A DNA stretch of 64,000 bases from Roseovarius sp. Its GTDB lineage: Bacteria > Pseudomonadota > Alphaproteobacteria > Rhodobacterales > Rhodobacteraceae. A model generated the notes under the pieces. The model did not search any database. It was not told where the DNA came from and saw only the letters and a list, made by a program, of their open reading frames with translations. Position 1 is the stretch's first letter. Each line of letters begins with the position of its first letter. Positions 19,890-28,542 of the stretch are shown piece after piece. Made by a program: the position numbers and the translations under genes. The stretch lies in the NCBI GenBank assembly GCA_021775255.1, contig JAJFIA010000001.1, positions 536,790 to 600,789 of the forward strand. Direction: 5' to 3'.

Positions 19890-21890
19890 TCATTCAAACT
19901 CCATTATCACGGCATCCACCGCCAGACTGTCACCGGCCCCGGCATTGATCTTTGAAACAATGGCCTTTTTCTCGGCCCGCAGGATGTTTTCCATCTTCAT
20001 CGCCTCAACCGTGCACAGCGCCTGCCCCTCCTGCACCTGATCGCCAATCTCAACATTGATCTTCACGATCAGCCCCGGCATCGGGCACAGCAGTAGCCTT
20101 GATGTATCAGGTGGCAGTTTCTCGGGCATTAACGCCGCCAATTCCGCCTGCCGGGGGGTGCGCACATGTACGCGCAAATCCGCCCCCCGGCTGCGAATAC
20201 GAAAACCACCGCTGATTTTGCCAACCTTCAGCACCAATGCGCTGCCATCCACATCCAGACGTGCCAGACTATCGCCCGGGGTCCAGTCGCTGTTGACGAT
20301 CATTACCTCACCGCCGTCAAACGCCACATTGGCACCGCCGTGATAGGCGTCAATCACCACCGGATAGCTGTGCCCTTGCAATGTCACCACCCAATCATCG
20401 CCCACATGGCGCTCGTGGTTGTCCATCCGGCCCGATACCCGCGTGCGCCTGATCTCGGCCACCCGGTGCATTGCGGCGGCACTTGCCGCAATCGCGCGCA
20501 GCGTGGGCTCGGGCAGTTCAACCCCTTCAAAGCCTTCGGGATATTGCTCTTCGATGAAGGCGGTGGTCATCTCCCCTTTGATAAATACCGGATGATCCAT
20601 CACGGCCGCCAAAAACGGCAGGTTATGGCCAATGCCTTCTACCTCAAATGCATCCAAGGCGCCGCGCATATGTTCAATCGCCGCCTCGCGTGTCGGTGCC
20701 CAGGTGCAAAGCTTGGCGATCATCGGATCGTAATACATGCTGATCTCGCCGCCCTCAAAGACGCCGGTATCATTGCGCACCGCATGATCCTTCTCGGCCA
20801 CCTCGGCAGGCGGGCGATAGCGTGACAGACGGCCAATCGAGGGCAAGAACCCGCGATAGGGATCCTCGGCGTAAAGCCGGTTCTCAATTGCCCAGCCGTT
20901 GATTTTCACGTCCTTTTGTTTGATCTTCAGCGTCTCGCCGTAAGCCACCCGGATCATCTGTTCCACCAGATCAACCCCGGTAATCAGCTCGGTTACCGGG
21001 TGCTCCACCTGCAACCGCGTGTTCATCTCAAGAAAATAGAAATTCCGCGCACCATCGACGATGAATTCAACCGTGCCGGCGCTGGCATAATCCACCGCCT
21101 GCGCCAGAGCCACCGATTGCTCGCCCATGGCCTTGCGGGTGGCGGCATCCAGAAACGGGCTGGGCGCTTCTTCCACAACTTTCTGATTGCGACGCTGGAT
21201 CGAGCATTCCCGCTCATTGAGATAAATCCCGTTGCCGTGGCTGTCACACAGCACCTGAATTTCGATATGGCGCGGCTGGGTGACAAATTTCTCAATGAAA
21301 ATCCGGTCATCCCCGAAAGAACTGGCCGCCTCGTTCTTTGAGCTTTGAAACCCCTCGCGCGCATCTTCATCATTCCACGCCACCCTCATGCCCTTGCCAC
21401 CACCGCCCGCGCTGGCCTTGATCATCACCGGATAGCCGATCTGATTGGAAATTTTTACCGCCTCCTGGGCATCCGCGATCAGCCCCATATAACCCGGTAC
21501 GGTGCTCACACCCGAATCCTGCGCGATCTTCTTGCTGGTAATCTTGTCGCCCATTGCCTCAATCGCACCCTTGGGCGGCCCGATAAAGGCCACACCCATG
21601 GCCTCAAGCGCCTCGGCGAATTTGCTGTTCTCACTCAAAAAACCATAACCAGGATGCACCGCCTCAGCCCCCGATTGGCGCACCGCGTCCAGCACCTTGT
21701 CAATTTTGATATAGGAGTCGCTTGCAGGCGGCGGGCCGATATGCACCGCCTCATCTGCCATCTTCACATGCAACGCCTGCGCATCCGCATCGGAATAGAT
21801 CGCCACCGTTTGAATGCCCATCCTGCGGGCGGTCTTGATTACCCGGCAGGCAATCTCACCCCGGTTGGCAATCAGAATTTTCCTGAACAT
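19890..21890 (-). CDS. pccA: Propionyl-CoA carboxylase alpha subunit (biotin carboxylase + BCCP)
   Basis: 666 residues from ATG 21890, with GAGGGG upstream. Biotin carboxylase domain (about 1-450) with ATP-grasp loop SAGGGGKGMRV and catalytic-type HIEIQVLCD; a BT linker domain follows, and a C-terminal biotinyl domain with EAMKMEN (biotin Lys632). With PccB it converts propionyl-CoA to (S)-methylmalonyl-CoA in the cytosol. In many Rhodobacterales pccB and pccA are separated by small genes, as here. No TTTGCAAA box is visible in the 115 bp upstream, so it may depend on readthrough or its own promoter. Confidence 0.95.
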   Translation of the reverse strand: MFRKILIANRGEIACRVIKTARRMGIQTVAIYSDADAQALHVKMADEAVHIGPPPASDSYIKIDKVLDAVRQSGAEAVHPGYGFLSENSKFAEALEAMGVAFIGPPKGAIEAMGDKITSKKIAQDSGVSTVPGYMGLIADAQEAVKISNQIGYPVMIKASAGGGGKGMRVAWNDEDAREGFQSSKNEAASSFGDDRIFIEKFVTQPRHIEIQVLCDSHGNGIYLNERECSIQRRNQKVVEEAPSPFLDAATRKAMGEQSVALAQAVDYASAGTVEFIVDGARNFYFLEMNTRLQVEHPVTELITGVDLVEQMIRVAYGETLKIKQKDVKINGWAIENRLYAEDPYRGFLPSIGRLSRYRPPAEVAEKDHAVRNDTGVFEGGEISMYYDPMIAKLCTWAPTREAAIEHMRGALDAFEVEGIGHNLPFLAAVMDHPVFIKGEMTTAFIEEQYPEGFEGVELPEPTLRAIAASAAAMHRVAEIRRTRVSGRMDNHERHVGDDWVVTLQGHSYPVVIDAYHGGANVAFDGGEVMIVNSDWTPGDSLARLDVDGSALVLKVGKISGGFRIRSRGADLRVHVRTPRQAELAALMPEKLPPDTSRLLLCPMPGLIVKINVEIGDQVQEGQALCTVEAMKMENILRAEKKAIVSKINAGAGDSLAVDAVIMEFE

Positions 21891-22005
21891 ATTTTCGTCC
21901 CCTCAACAATATGGCCCGGCGCATGGCACTGCACCGGGTCCGGCATAAGATAAGGCCGCGGATGGCCTGAATTTGGTTGAAAATACCCGTATAAGGCGAG
22001 TGGCG

Positions 22006-22215
22006 TCAGTTGCAGCGGTCGGGATAGGTCTGACAATAGGCGACATTGCCAACCGCGCCGATAACGGCCCCCGTTGCAACATCCCCGTCCAGCACAATCG
22101 CCGTGCCAGCACCCGCGCCACCGCCGATAAGGCCCTGTTCCAGCAAGGTATCACCACAGGCAGCAAGGGCAAAAAGCGCCAGAATCGATAGTAGAAGTAT
22201 GAAAGAAAACTGCAT
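22006..22215 (-). CDS. Small glycine-rich lipoprotein
   Basis: 69 residues from ATG 22215 (an ATG at 22242 is less likely). Residues 1-19 are a signal peptide ending in the lipobox LAAC with lipidated Cys20, followed by a Gly-rich stretch (GLIGGGAGAGTAI ... GAVIGAVG) that looks like a glycine-zipper, and two more Cys near the C-terminus (YCQTYPDRC). Likely an outer- or inner-membrane lipoprotein; function unknown. Sits 115 bp upstream of pccA and about 140 bp after the terminator that ends the pccB transcript. Confidence 0.65.
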   Translation of the reverse strand: MQFSFILLLSILALFALAACGDTLLEQGLIGGGAGAGTAIVLDGDVATGAVIGAVGNVAYCQTYPDRCN

Positions 22216-22618
22216 CCGGCTATCACTCGCTCTGTTTTGCATCGGCCTCTGGCCCCATTCAACGCGATTCCACAGCCCCGGTCAAAATCATGCGTCACAG
22301 ATTCGCCGATACCGGCAAACCCCCGCTTATCAACGTATCCTGTTGATTTATGAAGAAAAAAGGGCGGCCTGTGCAAAAAGGCACAGAGCCGCCCATAAGG
22401 GGAAGGGTAACGGTTCAGACTATGCGTCCCGGCCCCTTGGGGGGAGGCCGCCACTACAGTCATGAACCTGCCCGTGATCCCGGCATGTTCCAAGCCTTTC
22501 GCGATTTGAATACACGTATCGGCTGTATTTCGCGCATAATTGCGCACCATAGGCATAATTGTGCCCATTTTGGCGACAATACCGCCCGCCACAGCCCTGA
22601 TATTCCCAATGCCGCGTT
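22216..22618. other. Non-coding stretch with terminator and possible RNA
   Basis: 403 bp without a convincing gene. It holds the minus-strand terminator at 22355-22394 and, on the pccB side of it, about 225 bp (22395-22618) that must be transcribed from the minus strand. Two 12-base direct repeats differing by one base (22534-22545 and 22553-22564, GCATAATTG[CT]GC, 19-bp period) lie there. Open frames across it either run through the terminator or have unlikely composition. I cannot assign a known RNA family. Confidence 0.5.
22355..22394 (-). terminator. Strong rho-independent terminator of the pccB mini-operon
   Basis: Arms GGGCGGC-CTGTGC (22362-22374) and GCACAG-A-GCCGCCC (22381-22394) pair as a 13-bp stem with one bulged A and a 6-base loop. 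Read on the minus strand, the stem is followed by TTTTTTCTTC. It terminates transcripts coming from the small genes behind pccB and separates them from the lipoprotein gene and pccA. Confidence 0.85.
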
Positions 22619-22978
22619 TCACCTGTCATCCTCCGGATCAAAAGCCTCGGGAAAGGCGGCCATCGCTACACCAAGATCCAGCACCAGAAGCGCCTCATAA
22701 CTTGCCACATCAAACGGCTCTTCTGCGGGCAGCACCTCGCGGCCAAAAAGCCAGCTCAGCCGCCCGGCATCAAGATTGCCGCGCTCGAACGGATGCGTAC
22801 CAAAGGCCTCCCACAGCGCTCGCACAAATCCCGCATCCGCCCGCCGGTCGGCCGGTTTGCGATCGCGAAAGCGCGGGCGCTCGGTCAGGGCGGTCACGCC
22901 CCTCGGGTTGGCCCGGCGCAGGGTGAACTGATAATCGGTTCCGGGCAATCGCCCCGGAAAACCGCGATGTTTCAGCAT
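22619..22978 (-). CDS. Conserved-looking hypothetical protein in pccB operon
   Basis: 119 residues from ATG 22978, whose A is the last base of the TGA of the gene before it; GGGAGGTG upstream serves as ribosome site. No signal peptide or membrane helix. Arg-rich N-terminal half (RRANPRGVTALTERPRFRDRK) and an acidic, hydrophobic C-terminal half. No family recognised. The one-base overlap with the DUF6497-like gene shows tight coupling. Confidence 0.65.
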   Translation of the reverse strand: MLKHRGFPGRLPGTDYQFTLRRANPRGVTALTERPRFRDRKPADRRADAGFVRALWEAFGTHPFERGNLDAGRLSWLFGREVLPAEEPFDVASYEALLVLDLGVAMAAFPEAFDPEDDR

Positions 22979-23370
22979 CAATACACCTCCCATATGCAGG
23001 TGTCATTTTCCACTCGGTAGGCTTCAAATACCTGGGTCACAGCCGGATCAACCACTCCGAATTCCAATTCCCGGCTAGCCAGAGAAATGATCAGTTGTTT
23101 TGGCTGCGGCCCGGGCTTTGCCAGATGGGAAAGCGCATATTCATTGCACAGAAATTCCAGATCCTGCATCATCTGATCAAAATCCTGGCCCTCAGTGGTA
23201 AAATCCGGGGCCACGAACCGATACCGGTAAACCAGCCCGTTTCCGGTGCGGTTCCACAACACCTCAAAAGGCGTGGCCACAAGCCCCGAGGGCAGGATAA
23301 TCGCCTCCTCTGCCGCCATCCCCATTGAGGCCCAAAGCATCAAAGCTGATATGCCGCCCGCGCGCCTCAT
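22978..23370 (-). CDS. DUF6497-like secreted protein
   Basis: 130 residues from ATG 23370, overlapping the preceding gene's TGA (ATGA), with AAGGTGG upstream. Residues 1-20 form a signal peptide ending GMA-AEE. The mature part has FLCNEYAL, PQPKQLIISLASRE and a C-terminal DTCIWEVY with two Cys likely joined as a disulfide. These blocks match what I recall of the Rhodobacterales family DUF6497; function unknown. Periplasmic location predicted. Confidence 0.7.
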   Translation of the reverse strand: MRRAGGISALMLWASMGMAAEEAIILPSGLVATPFEVLWNRTGNGLVYRYRFVAPDFTTEGQDFDQMMQDLEFLCNEYALSHLAKPGPQPKQLIISLASRELEFGVVDPAVTQVFEAYRVENDTCIWEVY

Positions 23371-23702
23371 CCGGCCCACCTTGCCCAACGCGCCCGTTTT
23401 TCCGGATTTTCCAAAACCTGGGCAATCTTCGCCTCGGCATGGGCCTTGGAAAACACCCCCTCAACCTGCCCACCGGCCGTTACATGCAGCCCGCTCCCGC
23501 ACCTTTCAACCCGCACCACAGGCGCAAACCCCCGCAGATTTTGCAATGCCCGCCAGACATCCTGCCGCACCTGCTGCGCCACCCGCAGCCTTGAGCCATC
23601 TGGCAGCCGCGTATTGACGCTCAAATCCAACCGCACCGGCAAACGCCGCGCCATGGTCAGCACATCGCCTTCACGCAGAATATGCCAGCAATCACGGCTC
23701 AT
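23367..23702 (-). CDS. Hypothetical protein in pccB operon
   Basis: 111 residues from ATG 23702; an in-frame ATG at 23654 (MARRLPVRLDL) is an equally good start, since neither has a strong ribosome site. Basic, with DLSVNTRLPDGSRLRVAQQVRQDVWRALQNLRGF forming a beta-hairpin then helix, and an Arg/Trp-rich end. No family recognised. It lies 117 bp after pccB and overlaps the DUF6497-like gene by 4 bp. Confidence 0.6.
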   Translation of the reverse strand: MSRDCWHILREGDVLTMARRLPVRLDLSVNTRLPDGSRLRVAQQVRQDVWRALQNLRGFAPVVRVERCGSGLHVTAGGQVEGVFSKAHAEAKIAQVLENPEKRARWARWAG

Positions 23703-23819
23703 CCGGTTGGCCCCGCCTTATCCTTGAACACACACCCCAATCTCATCCCTTTCATTTTTCTATAAATACTCAATAGAACAGGCCGTGATCCCATCCCGAA
23801 CCTGAAGAATGAAGCCCCG

Positions 23820-25352
23820 TCACAACGGTATATTATCGTGCTTCTTCCATGGGTTGCACAATTTCTTGTTGCGCAGGCTCGCAAATGCCCGGCTCACCCG
23901 CAGCCGTGTCGAGCGGGGCGTGATCACCTCATCAATGAACCCGCGCTCTGCCGCCACAAAGGGATTGGCAAAGCGTTTCTCGTAATCCGCCGTATGGGCC
24001 GCGATTTTCCCGGCATCCGCCAGATCCGCCCGGTGGATAATCTCGGTGGCCCCCTTGGCCCCCATCACCGCAATCTCGGCGGTGGGCCAGGCATAGTTGA
24101 AATCGCCGCGCAGGTGCTTGGACGCCATTACGTCATACGCCCCGCCATAAGCCTTGCGGGTGATCACCGTCACCTTGGGCACCGTCGCCTCACCGTAGGC
24201 AAACAAAAGTTTCGCCCCGTGCTTGATCACGCCGCCATATTCCTGTGATGTGCCGGGCAAGAATCCGGGCACATCCACCAGCGTGAGGATGGGAATTTCA
24301 AATGCATCGCAAAACCGCACAAACCGCGCCGCCTTGCGCGAGCTGTCGATATCCAGACACCCCGCCAGCACCATCGGCTGATTGGCTACAACGCCCACGG
24401 TCTGCCCCTCAAGGCGAATGAAAGCGGTGATGATATTGCGGGCAAATTCCTGTTGAATTTCAAAATAATCGCCCTCATCGGCCAGCTTTTCAATCAGCTC
24501 TTTCATATCATAGGGCGTATTGGCATTATCGGGGATCAGCGTATCCAGACTTTCCTCAACCCGCCCCGGCTCATCAAAGAAGGGGCGCACCGGTGCCTTG
24601 CCGCGATTATTCAATGGCAGAAAATCCACCAGCCGCCGCACTTCCGCCAGCGCTTCCACATCATTTTCAAACGCGCCATCCGCCACCGAGGATTTGCGCG
24701 TGTGGGTGCCAGCGCCGCCCAATTCCTCGGCCGTAACCTGTTCATTGGTCACGGTTTTCACCACATCCGGCCCGGTCACGAACATGTAAGAGCTGTCCTT
24801 GACCATGAAAATGAAATCGGTCATCGCCGGAGAATACACCGCGCCGCCGGCACAAGGCCCCATGATCAGGCTGATCTGAGGGATCACGCCCGAGGCCATG
24901 ATATTGCGCTGAAACACCTCGGCATAACCGGCAAGGCTGGCCACGCCTTCCTGAATACGCGCGCCGCCGGAATCATTGATGCCAATCACAGGCGCGCCGT
25001 TTTGCATCGCCATATCCATGATTTTACATATCTTTTCCGCGTGGGTTTCCGACAATGAGCCGCCAAACACGGTGAAATCCTGACTGAACACATAGACCAT
25101 CCGGCCATTTATCGTGCCCCAGCCCGTGACCACGCCATCACCAGCGGGATGCGATTTCTCCATGCCAAAATCAGTGCAGCGATGCGCCTTGAACATGTCA
25201 AATTCTTCAAAGCTATCCTCATCCAGCAGCAATTCAATCCGCTCGCGCGCCGTCAGCTTGCCCTTGCTGTGCTGTGCCTCAATCCGGTGCGCCCCGCCAC
25301 CCATCCGGGCGGCATCCCGGCGGTCTTCCAGTACCTGTTGGATATCCTTCAT
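23820..25352 (-). CDS. pccB: Propionyl-CoA carboxylase beta subunit (carboxyltransferase)
   Basis: 510 residues from ATG 25352 with GAGGAG upstream. Crotonase-fold carboxyltransferase: N-terminal half with [20 protein letters not shown] and the [12 protein letters not shown] oxyanion loop, C-terminal half with [23 protein letters not shown] and [10 protein letters not shown]. Length and motifs fit PccB rather than AccD. It transfers carboxyl from biotin on PccA to propionyl-CoA. Divergent from the efflux gene; the 145-bp spacer carries several TTTGCAAA-like boxes, the known target of PccR, whose gene lies 1.5 kb away. Confidence 0.95.
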   Translation of the reverse strand: MKDIQQVLEDRRDAARMGGGAHRIEAQHSKGKLTARERIELLLDEDSFEEFDMFKAHRCTDFGMEKSHPAGDGVVTGWGTINGRMVYVFSQDFTVFGGSLSETHAEKICKIMDMAMQNGAPVIGINDSGGARIQEGVASLAGYAEVFQRNIMASGVIPQISLIMGPCAGGAVYSPAMTDFIFMVKDSSYMFVTGPDVVKTVTNEQVTAEELGGAGTHTRKSSVADGAFENDVEALAEVRRLVDFLPLNNRGKAPVRPFFDEPGRVEESLDTLIPDNANTPYDMKELIEKLADEGDYFEIQQEFARNIITAFIRLEGQTVGVVANQPMVLAGCLDIDSSRKAARFVRFCDAFEIPILTLVDVPGFLPGTSQEYGGVIKHGAKLLFAYGEATVPKVTVITRKAYGGAYDVMASKHLRGDFNYAWPTAEIAVMGAKGATEIIHRADLADAGKIAAHTADYEKRFANPFVAAERGFIDEVITPRSTRLRVSRAFASLRNKKLCNPWKKHDNIPL

Positions 25353-25390
25353 GGCGCTCTCCTCATCTGTGTCCGCAGGGGTGTTTGCCT

Positions 25391-25482
25391 AATATAGCCA
25401 ATAAAGCAAGGCGAACAAAGCAAAATGACGCAAATTTGCAAACTCTTGGAAATCATTTATTGCTAATTTGTAAATTTGCTAA
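25391..25482. promoter_or_regulatory. pccB control region with TTTGCAAA-like boxes
   Basis: Exact TTTGCAAA at 25435-25442; near matches CTTGGAAA (25445-25452), ATTGCTAA (25459-25466), TTTGTAAA (25467-25474) and TTTGCTAA (25475-25482), the last three head to tail. PccR of Rhodobacter sphaeroides is known to need TTTGCAAA-N4-TTTGCAAA upstream of pccB; here the copies are more numerous and the spacing differs. A possible minus-strand -10 (TATATT, 25391-25396) would put the boxes upstream of the pccB start and close to the start of the divergent pump gene. Confidence 0.6.
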
Positions 25483-25497
25483 TTCCTGCCGCTGTCA

Positions 25498-26751
25498 ATG
25501 GACATCCCGGCTTTGCCCTCCTACCGATACCCCATGGACCAAATTAACCAAGTCCGGTTCCTTGACCGTCGCACCCCGCCTCATATCCTGACACTGATCC
25601 TGCTTGCGGGTATTTCAGCGCTGGCGATGAATATTTTCCTGCCCAGCCTGCCGGGCATGACCGCCTATTTCAAAACAGAGTACCGGCTGATGCAACTCTC
25701 AGTGGCGCTGTATCTTGGCGTCAATGCGGTGCTGCAACTGATCATGGGGCCAATCTCGGACAGGTGGGGCCGCCGCCCGGTGATCCTTGCCGGGATGATG
25801 ATCTTCATGGTGGCCACGCTGGGCTGCATCCTTGCCACCAATGTCTATGTGTTTCTTACCTTCCGGATGATGCAGGCGGCGATCGTGGTGGCCATGGTGC
25901 TCAGCCGCGCAGTGGTGCGCGATATGGTGCCGCAGGATCAGGCCGCCAGCATGATCGGCTATGTCACCATGGGCATGGCCGTTGTTCCGATGATCGGCCC
26001 GGCCATCGGCGGCCTTCTGGATGTAGCCTTTGGCTGGCAGGCCAATTTCTGGGTCTTGTTCGCGCTTGGCGCCCTTGTCATCTGGATGACATGGGCCGAC
26101 CTTGGCGAAACCGCGCCCCTCAGCGGCCGCTCCCTGGCGCAGCAGTTTCGCGAATACCCCGAACTTTTCCGCTCGCCACGCTTTTGGGGCTATGCCATGG
26201 CCTCGGCGCTTTCATCCGGCTCGTTCTTTGCCTATTTGGGCGGCGCGCCATTTGTTGGCGATCATGTGTTTGGCCTGCCACCCTCGCAACTTGGGTTTTA
26301 TTTCGGAGCCCCCGCCATCGGCTATTTCCTTGGCAATTTCCTGTCGGGCAGGTTTTCCGTGCATCTCGGCGTGACCCGAATGGTGTTTTACGGGACGGTC
26401 GTGAATGGCGCGGGCATCGCCCTCAATCTGGCGCTGTTCTATGCCGGTCTTGGCTCCGCGCTCAGCTTTTTTGGCCTGATGACCCTGATGGGGCTGGGCA
26501 ATGGCATGACCATCCCCAATGCCACCGCCGGTGCGCTTTCCGTGCGCCCGCATCTGGCCGGCACTGCCAGCGGCCTGTCGGGTGCGCTGATGATCGGCGG
26601 CGGGGCGGTGCTCTCGGCCCTGGCCGGGGCCTGGCTTACGCCGCAATCGGGGGCCTTTCCGCTTTTGTGGATCATGCTCACCACCGCCCTGCTGGCGATT
26701 GCCACCATCCTGATGGTGATGCGCCGCGAACGCAGGCTGTCGCGCCCCTGA
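25498..26751 (+). CDS. Bcr/CflA-type multidrug efflux MFS transporter
   Basis: 417 residues from ATG 25498; an ATG at 25534 is possible, as neither has a clear ribosome site. Twelve hydrophobic segments with MFS motif A GPISDRWGRRPVILAGM (around 83-99) and FLPSLPGM after helix 1, typical of the Bcr/CflA drug:H+ antiporters (DHA1). Inner membrane; substrates unknown. It is divergent from pccB and upstream of pccR, and shares the TTTGCAAA-rich spacer, so it may respond to PccR too (inference). Confidence 0.88.
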   Translation: MDIPALPSYRYPMDQINQVRFLDRRTPPHILTLILLAGISALAMNIFLPSLPGMTAYFKTEYRLMQLSVALYLGVNAVLQLIMGPISDRWGRRPVILAGMMIFMVATLGCILATNVYVFLTFRMMQAAIVVAMVLSRAVVRDMVPQDQAASMIGYVTMGMAVVPMIGPAIGGLLDVAFGWQANFWVLFALGALVIWMTWADLGETAPLSGRSLAQQFREYPELFRSPRFWGYAMASALSSGSFFAYLGGAPFVGDHVFGLPPSQLGFYFGAPAIGYFLGNFLSGRFSVHLGVTRMVFYGTVVNGAGIALNLALFYAGLGSALSFFGLMTLMGLGNGMTIPNATAGALSVRPHLAGTASGLSGALMIGGGAVLSALAGAWLTPQSGAFPLLWIMLTTALLAIATILMVMRRERRLSRP

Positions 26752-26768
26752 CCTCTTGCCCTCTGGGG

Positions 26769-26805
26769 TTTGCAAACCTATCCTGCCCCCGGGCAAACCT
26801 GCAAA
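26769..26805. promoter_or_regulatory. pccR: Candidate PccR autoregulatory site
   Basis: Exact TTTGCAAA at 26769-26776, then CGGGCAAA (26790-26797) directly followed by CCTGCAAA (26798-26805), all between the pump stop and the pccR ribosome site (GGAGG). The exact 8-bp palindrome recurs in front of pccB, so self-control by PccR is likely. Confidence 0.5.
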
Positions 26806-26821
26806 CCCCCGGAGGCATGTC

Positions 26822-28222
26822 ATGGCCACACAAAAACTCTATGCCGGAGCCAAGCTGCGCGAAACCCGGCAACGTCTGGCGCTGACGCAAAAGGATTTTG
26901 CCGCCAAGCTGGGCGTCTCGCTGCCTTATCTCAACCAGATGGAAAACAACAACCGCCCGGTCAGCACCACGGTGGTGTTGGCGCTGGCGCAGGAATTCGG
27001 CTTTGACGTGACCGAGCTTTCCACCGGTGACGCCGAGCGCCTGATCTCCGACATGCGCGAGGCCCTTGCCGATCCGGTGTTTGCCGATGATGCCCCGCCC
27101 TTGGCCGATCTGCGCCTCACCGCCTCCAACGCGCCTGCGCTGGCGCGGGCCTTTCTGGAACTGCACAGCGCCTACCGCCAGACCCATGAGCGGCTGGCCT
27201 CGCTGGATGAGGCTTTGGGCCGCGAAGACGCCCGCAGCCAGTCAAGCCCCTGGGACGAGGTGCGCGATTTCTTCCATTACTGCGATAATTACATTGATGC
27301 GGTCGATCGCGCGGCCGAGCATTTTGCAGCCTCGTCAGATGCCCGTACCACGGTGCGGGACACGGCCATTGCCCGGCTGCAGGATATGGGCATCACCACA
27401 ACCGACAGTGACAGCCATGAGCTGCGCAGGTTCGACCGCGCCAGCAACATCCTGTATATTTCATCGCGCACCGCCCCCGAAACCCGCAGCTTTCAGATCC
27501 TTTTGCAACTGGCCCTGCTGACCCAGGATCAGTTGTTCGAGGCCACGCTCGATCTGGCCCGGTTCCAGACCGACGCCGCCCGCTCCATCGCCAAAATCGG
27601 CCTGGCCAATTATTTCGCCGGGGCAGCGCTGATGCCCTACGGGCGGTTTCTTGAGGCGGCACAGTTTGTGCGCCACGATCTTGAGGTGCTGGCCAATCAG
27701 TTCGGGGCCTCTATCGAGCAGGTGGCCCACCGCCTTTCAACCCTGCAACGCCCCGGTGCCAAGGGCATACCGTTTTTCTTTGTGCGGGTCGATCAGGCCG
27801 GCACCATCACCAAACGCCATTCCGCCACGCGGCTGCAATTTGCCCGCTTTGGCGGCGCTTGCCCGTTGTGGAATGTGCACCGCGCGTTTGAAACACCGGG
27901 GCGGTTCCTGCGGCAACTGGCCGAAACCCCTGACGGCGTGCGCTATATCTCACTGGCGCGGGATGTTTCCAAATCCGGCGGTTCATATGGCGCGCCGGTG
28001 CGGCGCTTTGCCATTGCTCTTGGCTGTGAGGTCAAACATGCCGAGGCCCTGATTTATGCCGATAATCTGGATATCGCCAACGCAAAGGCCTATGAGCCCA
28101 TCGGCATCTCCTGCCGCATCTGCGAGCGCGCCGACTGCCATCAAAGATCGGTGCCGCCACTGGAACGGCGGCTGACAATCACGCCCGATGTGCGCGGCAT
28201 CTTGCCTTATAAGGTCGGGTAA
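26822..28222 (+). CDS. pccR: Short-chain acyl-CoA responsive regulator PccR (ScfR family)
   Basis: 466 residues from ATG 26822, with GGAGG eight bases upstream. N-terminal XRE helix-turn-helix (about 8-62; TQKDFAAKLGVSLPYLNQME), a central IrrE-like segment with no HExxH, so not a protease, and a C-terminal ScfR (DUF2083) domain ending in a CRICERADC cysteine cluster. In Rhodobacter sphaeroides PccR senses a propionate-derived acyl-CoA and controls pccB through TTTGCAAA motifs; the same motifs occur here. The gene ends one base before the convergent ydcH-like gene. Confidence 0.88.
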   Translation: MATQKLYAGAKLRETRQRLALTQKDFAAKLGVSLPYLNQMENNNRPVSTTVVLALAQEFGFDVTELSTGDAERLISDMREALADPVFADDAPPLADLRLTASNAPALARAFLELHSAYRQTHERLASLDEALGREDARSQSSPWDEVRDFFHYCDNYIDAVDRAAEHFAASSDARTTVRDTAIARLQDMGITTTDSDSHELRRFDRASNILYISSRTAPETRSFQILLQLALLTQDQLFEATLDLARFQTDAARSIAKIGLANYFAGAALMPYGRFLEAAQFVRHDLEVLANQFGASIEQVAHRLSTLQRPGAKGIPFFFVRVDQAGTITKRHSATRLQFARFGGACPLWNVHRAFETPGRFLRQLAETPDGVRYISLARDVSKSGGSYGAPVRRFAIALGCEVKHAEALIYADNLDIANAKAYEPIGISCRICERADCHQRSVPPLERRLTITPDVRGILPYKVG

Positions 28223-28462
28223 TCAGGTTTCTTTCAACATCCGGTACAAATTGTCCTTCAGTGCCGCGCGTTTTTTGCGCATCTCGACCTCTGCCAGTTC
28301 CTCAACAGGTTCTACATTCGTCTCAGCCCGGTGTATCTGGCGGTTGATCTCATGATATTCCTCGGATAGCCGGGAAAAATGCGCATCATTTTGCTTAAGC
28401 TCGGTGATTTTCTCAGCATATTCCGGGAATTCTTCATGTATTTCATGGGGTGTATGGGTCAT
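28223..28462 (-). CDS. YdcH/DUF465-family small protein
   Basis: 79 residues from ATG 28462, with AAGGAAG upstream. Highly charged, helical, two-helix hairpin with the family pattern: LKQNDAHFSRLSEEYHEINRQIHRAE then LRKKRAALKDNLYRML-like ending (here MRKKRAALKDNLYRMLK). Widely conserved in proteobacteria; function unknown. Stops directly against pccR on the other strand, so the two transcripts overlap. Confidence 0.85.
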   Translation of the reverse strand: MTHTPHEIHEEFPEYAEKITELKQNDAHFSRLSEEYHEINRQIHRAETNVEPVEELAEVEMRKKRAALKDNLYRMLKET

Positions 28463-28542
28463 CGCGTTTCTTCCTTCCTATAATGTCGCGTAGCCACGCT
28501 AATGCCATACAACACGCGCCACCTTGATACGGATCAATAACC

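Noticed and set aside
22395..22618. 6S RNA, SRP RNA or tmRNA in the region before the terminator
   Set aside because: None of the conserved sequence blocks of these RNAs could be found, and the gene neighbourhood is not that of 6S RNA in alphaproteobacteria.
21903..22622. 239-codon minus-strand frame with a GTGA overlap to the gene upstream
   Set aside because: The coupled GTG looked tempting, but the frame runs through the strong terminator at 22355-22394 and across the small lipoprotein gene. No sensible protein features.
22420..22629. Short Cys/Tyr-rich frame ending just before the terminator
   Set aside because: It stops in the right place and a GGAGG lies 5' of its ATG, but that ATG is inside the preceding gene, and composition and residue pattern look like chance. 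Kept only as part of the non-coding RNA question.
25764..26885. Long 373-codon frame overlapping the Bcr/CflA pump gene
   Set aside because: Same-strand shadow of a high-GC membrane protein gene. The translated product is His/Arg/Gly-rich with no family resemblance, while the overlapping frame is a clear 12-helix transporter.
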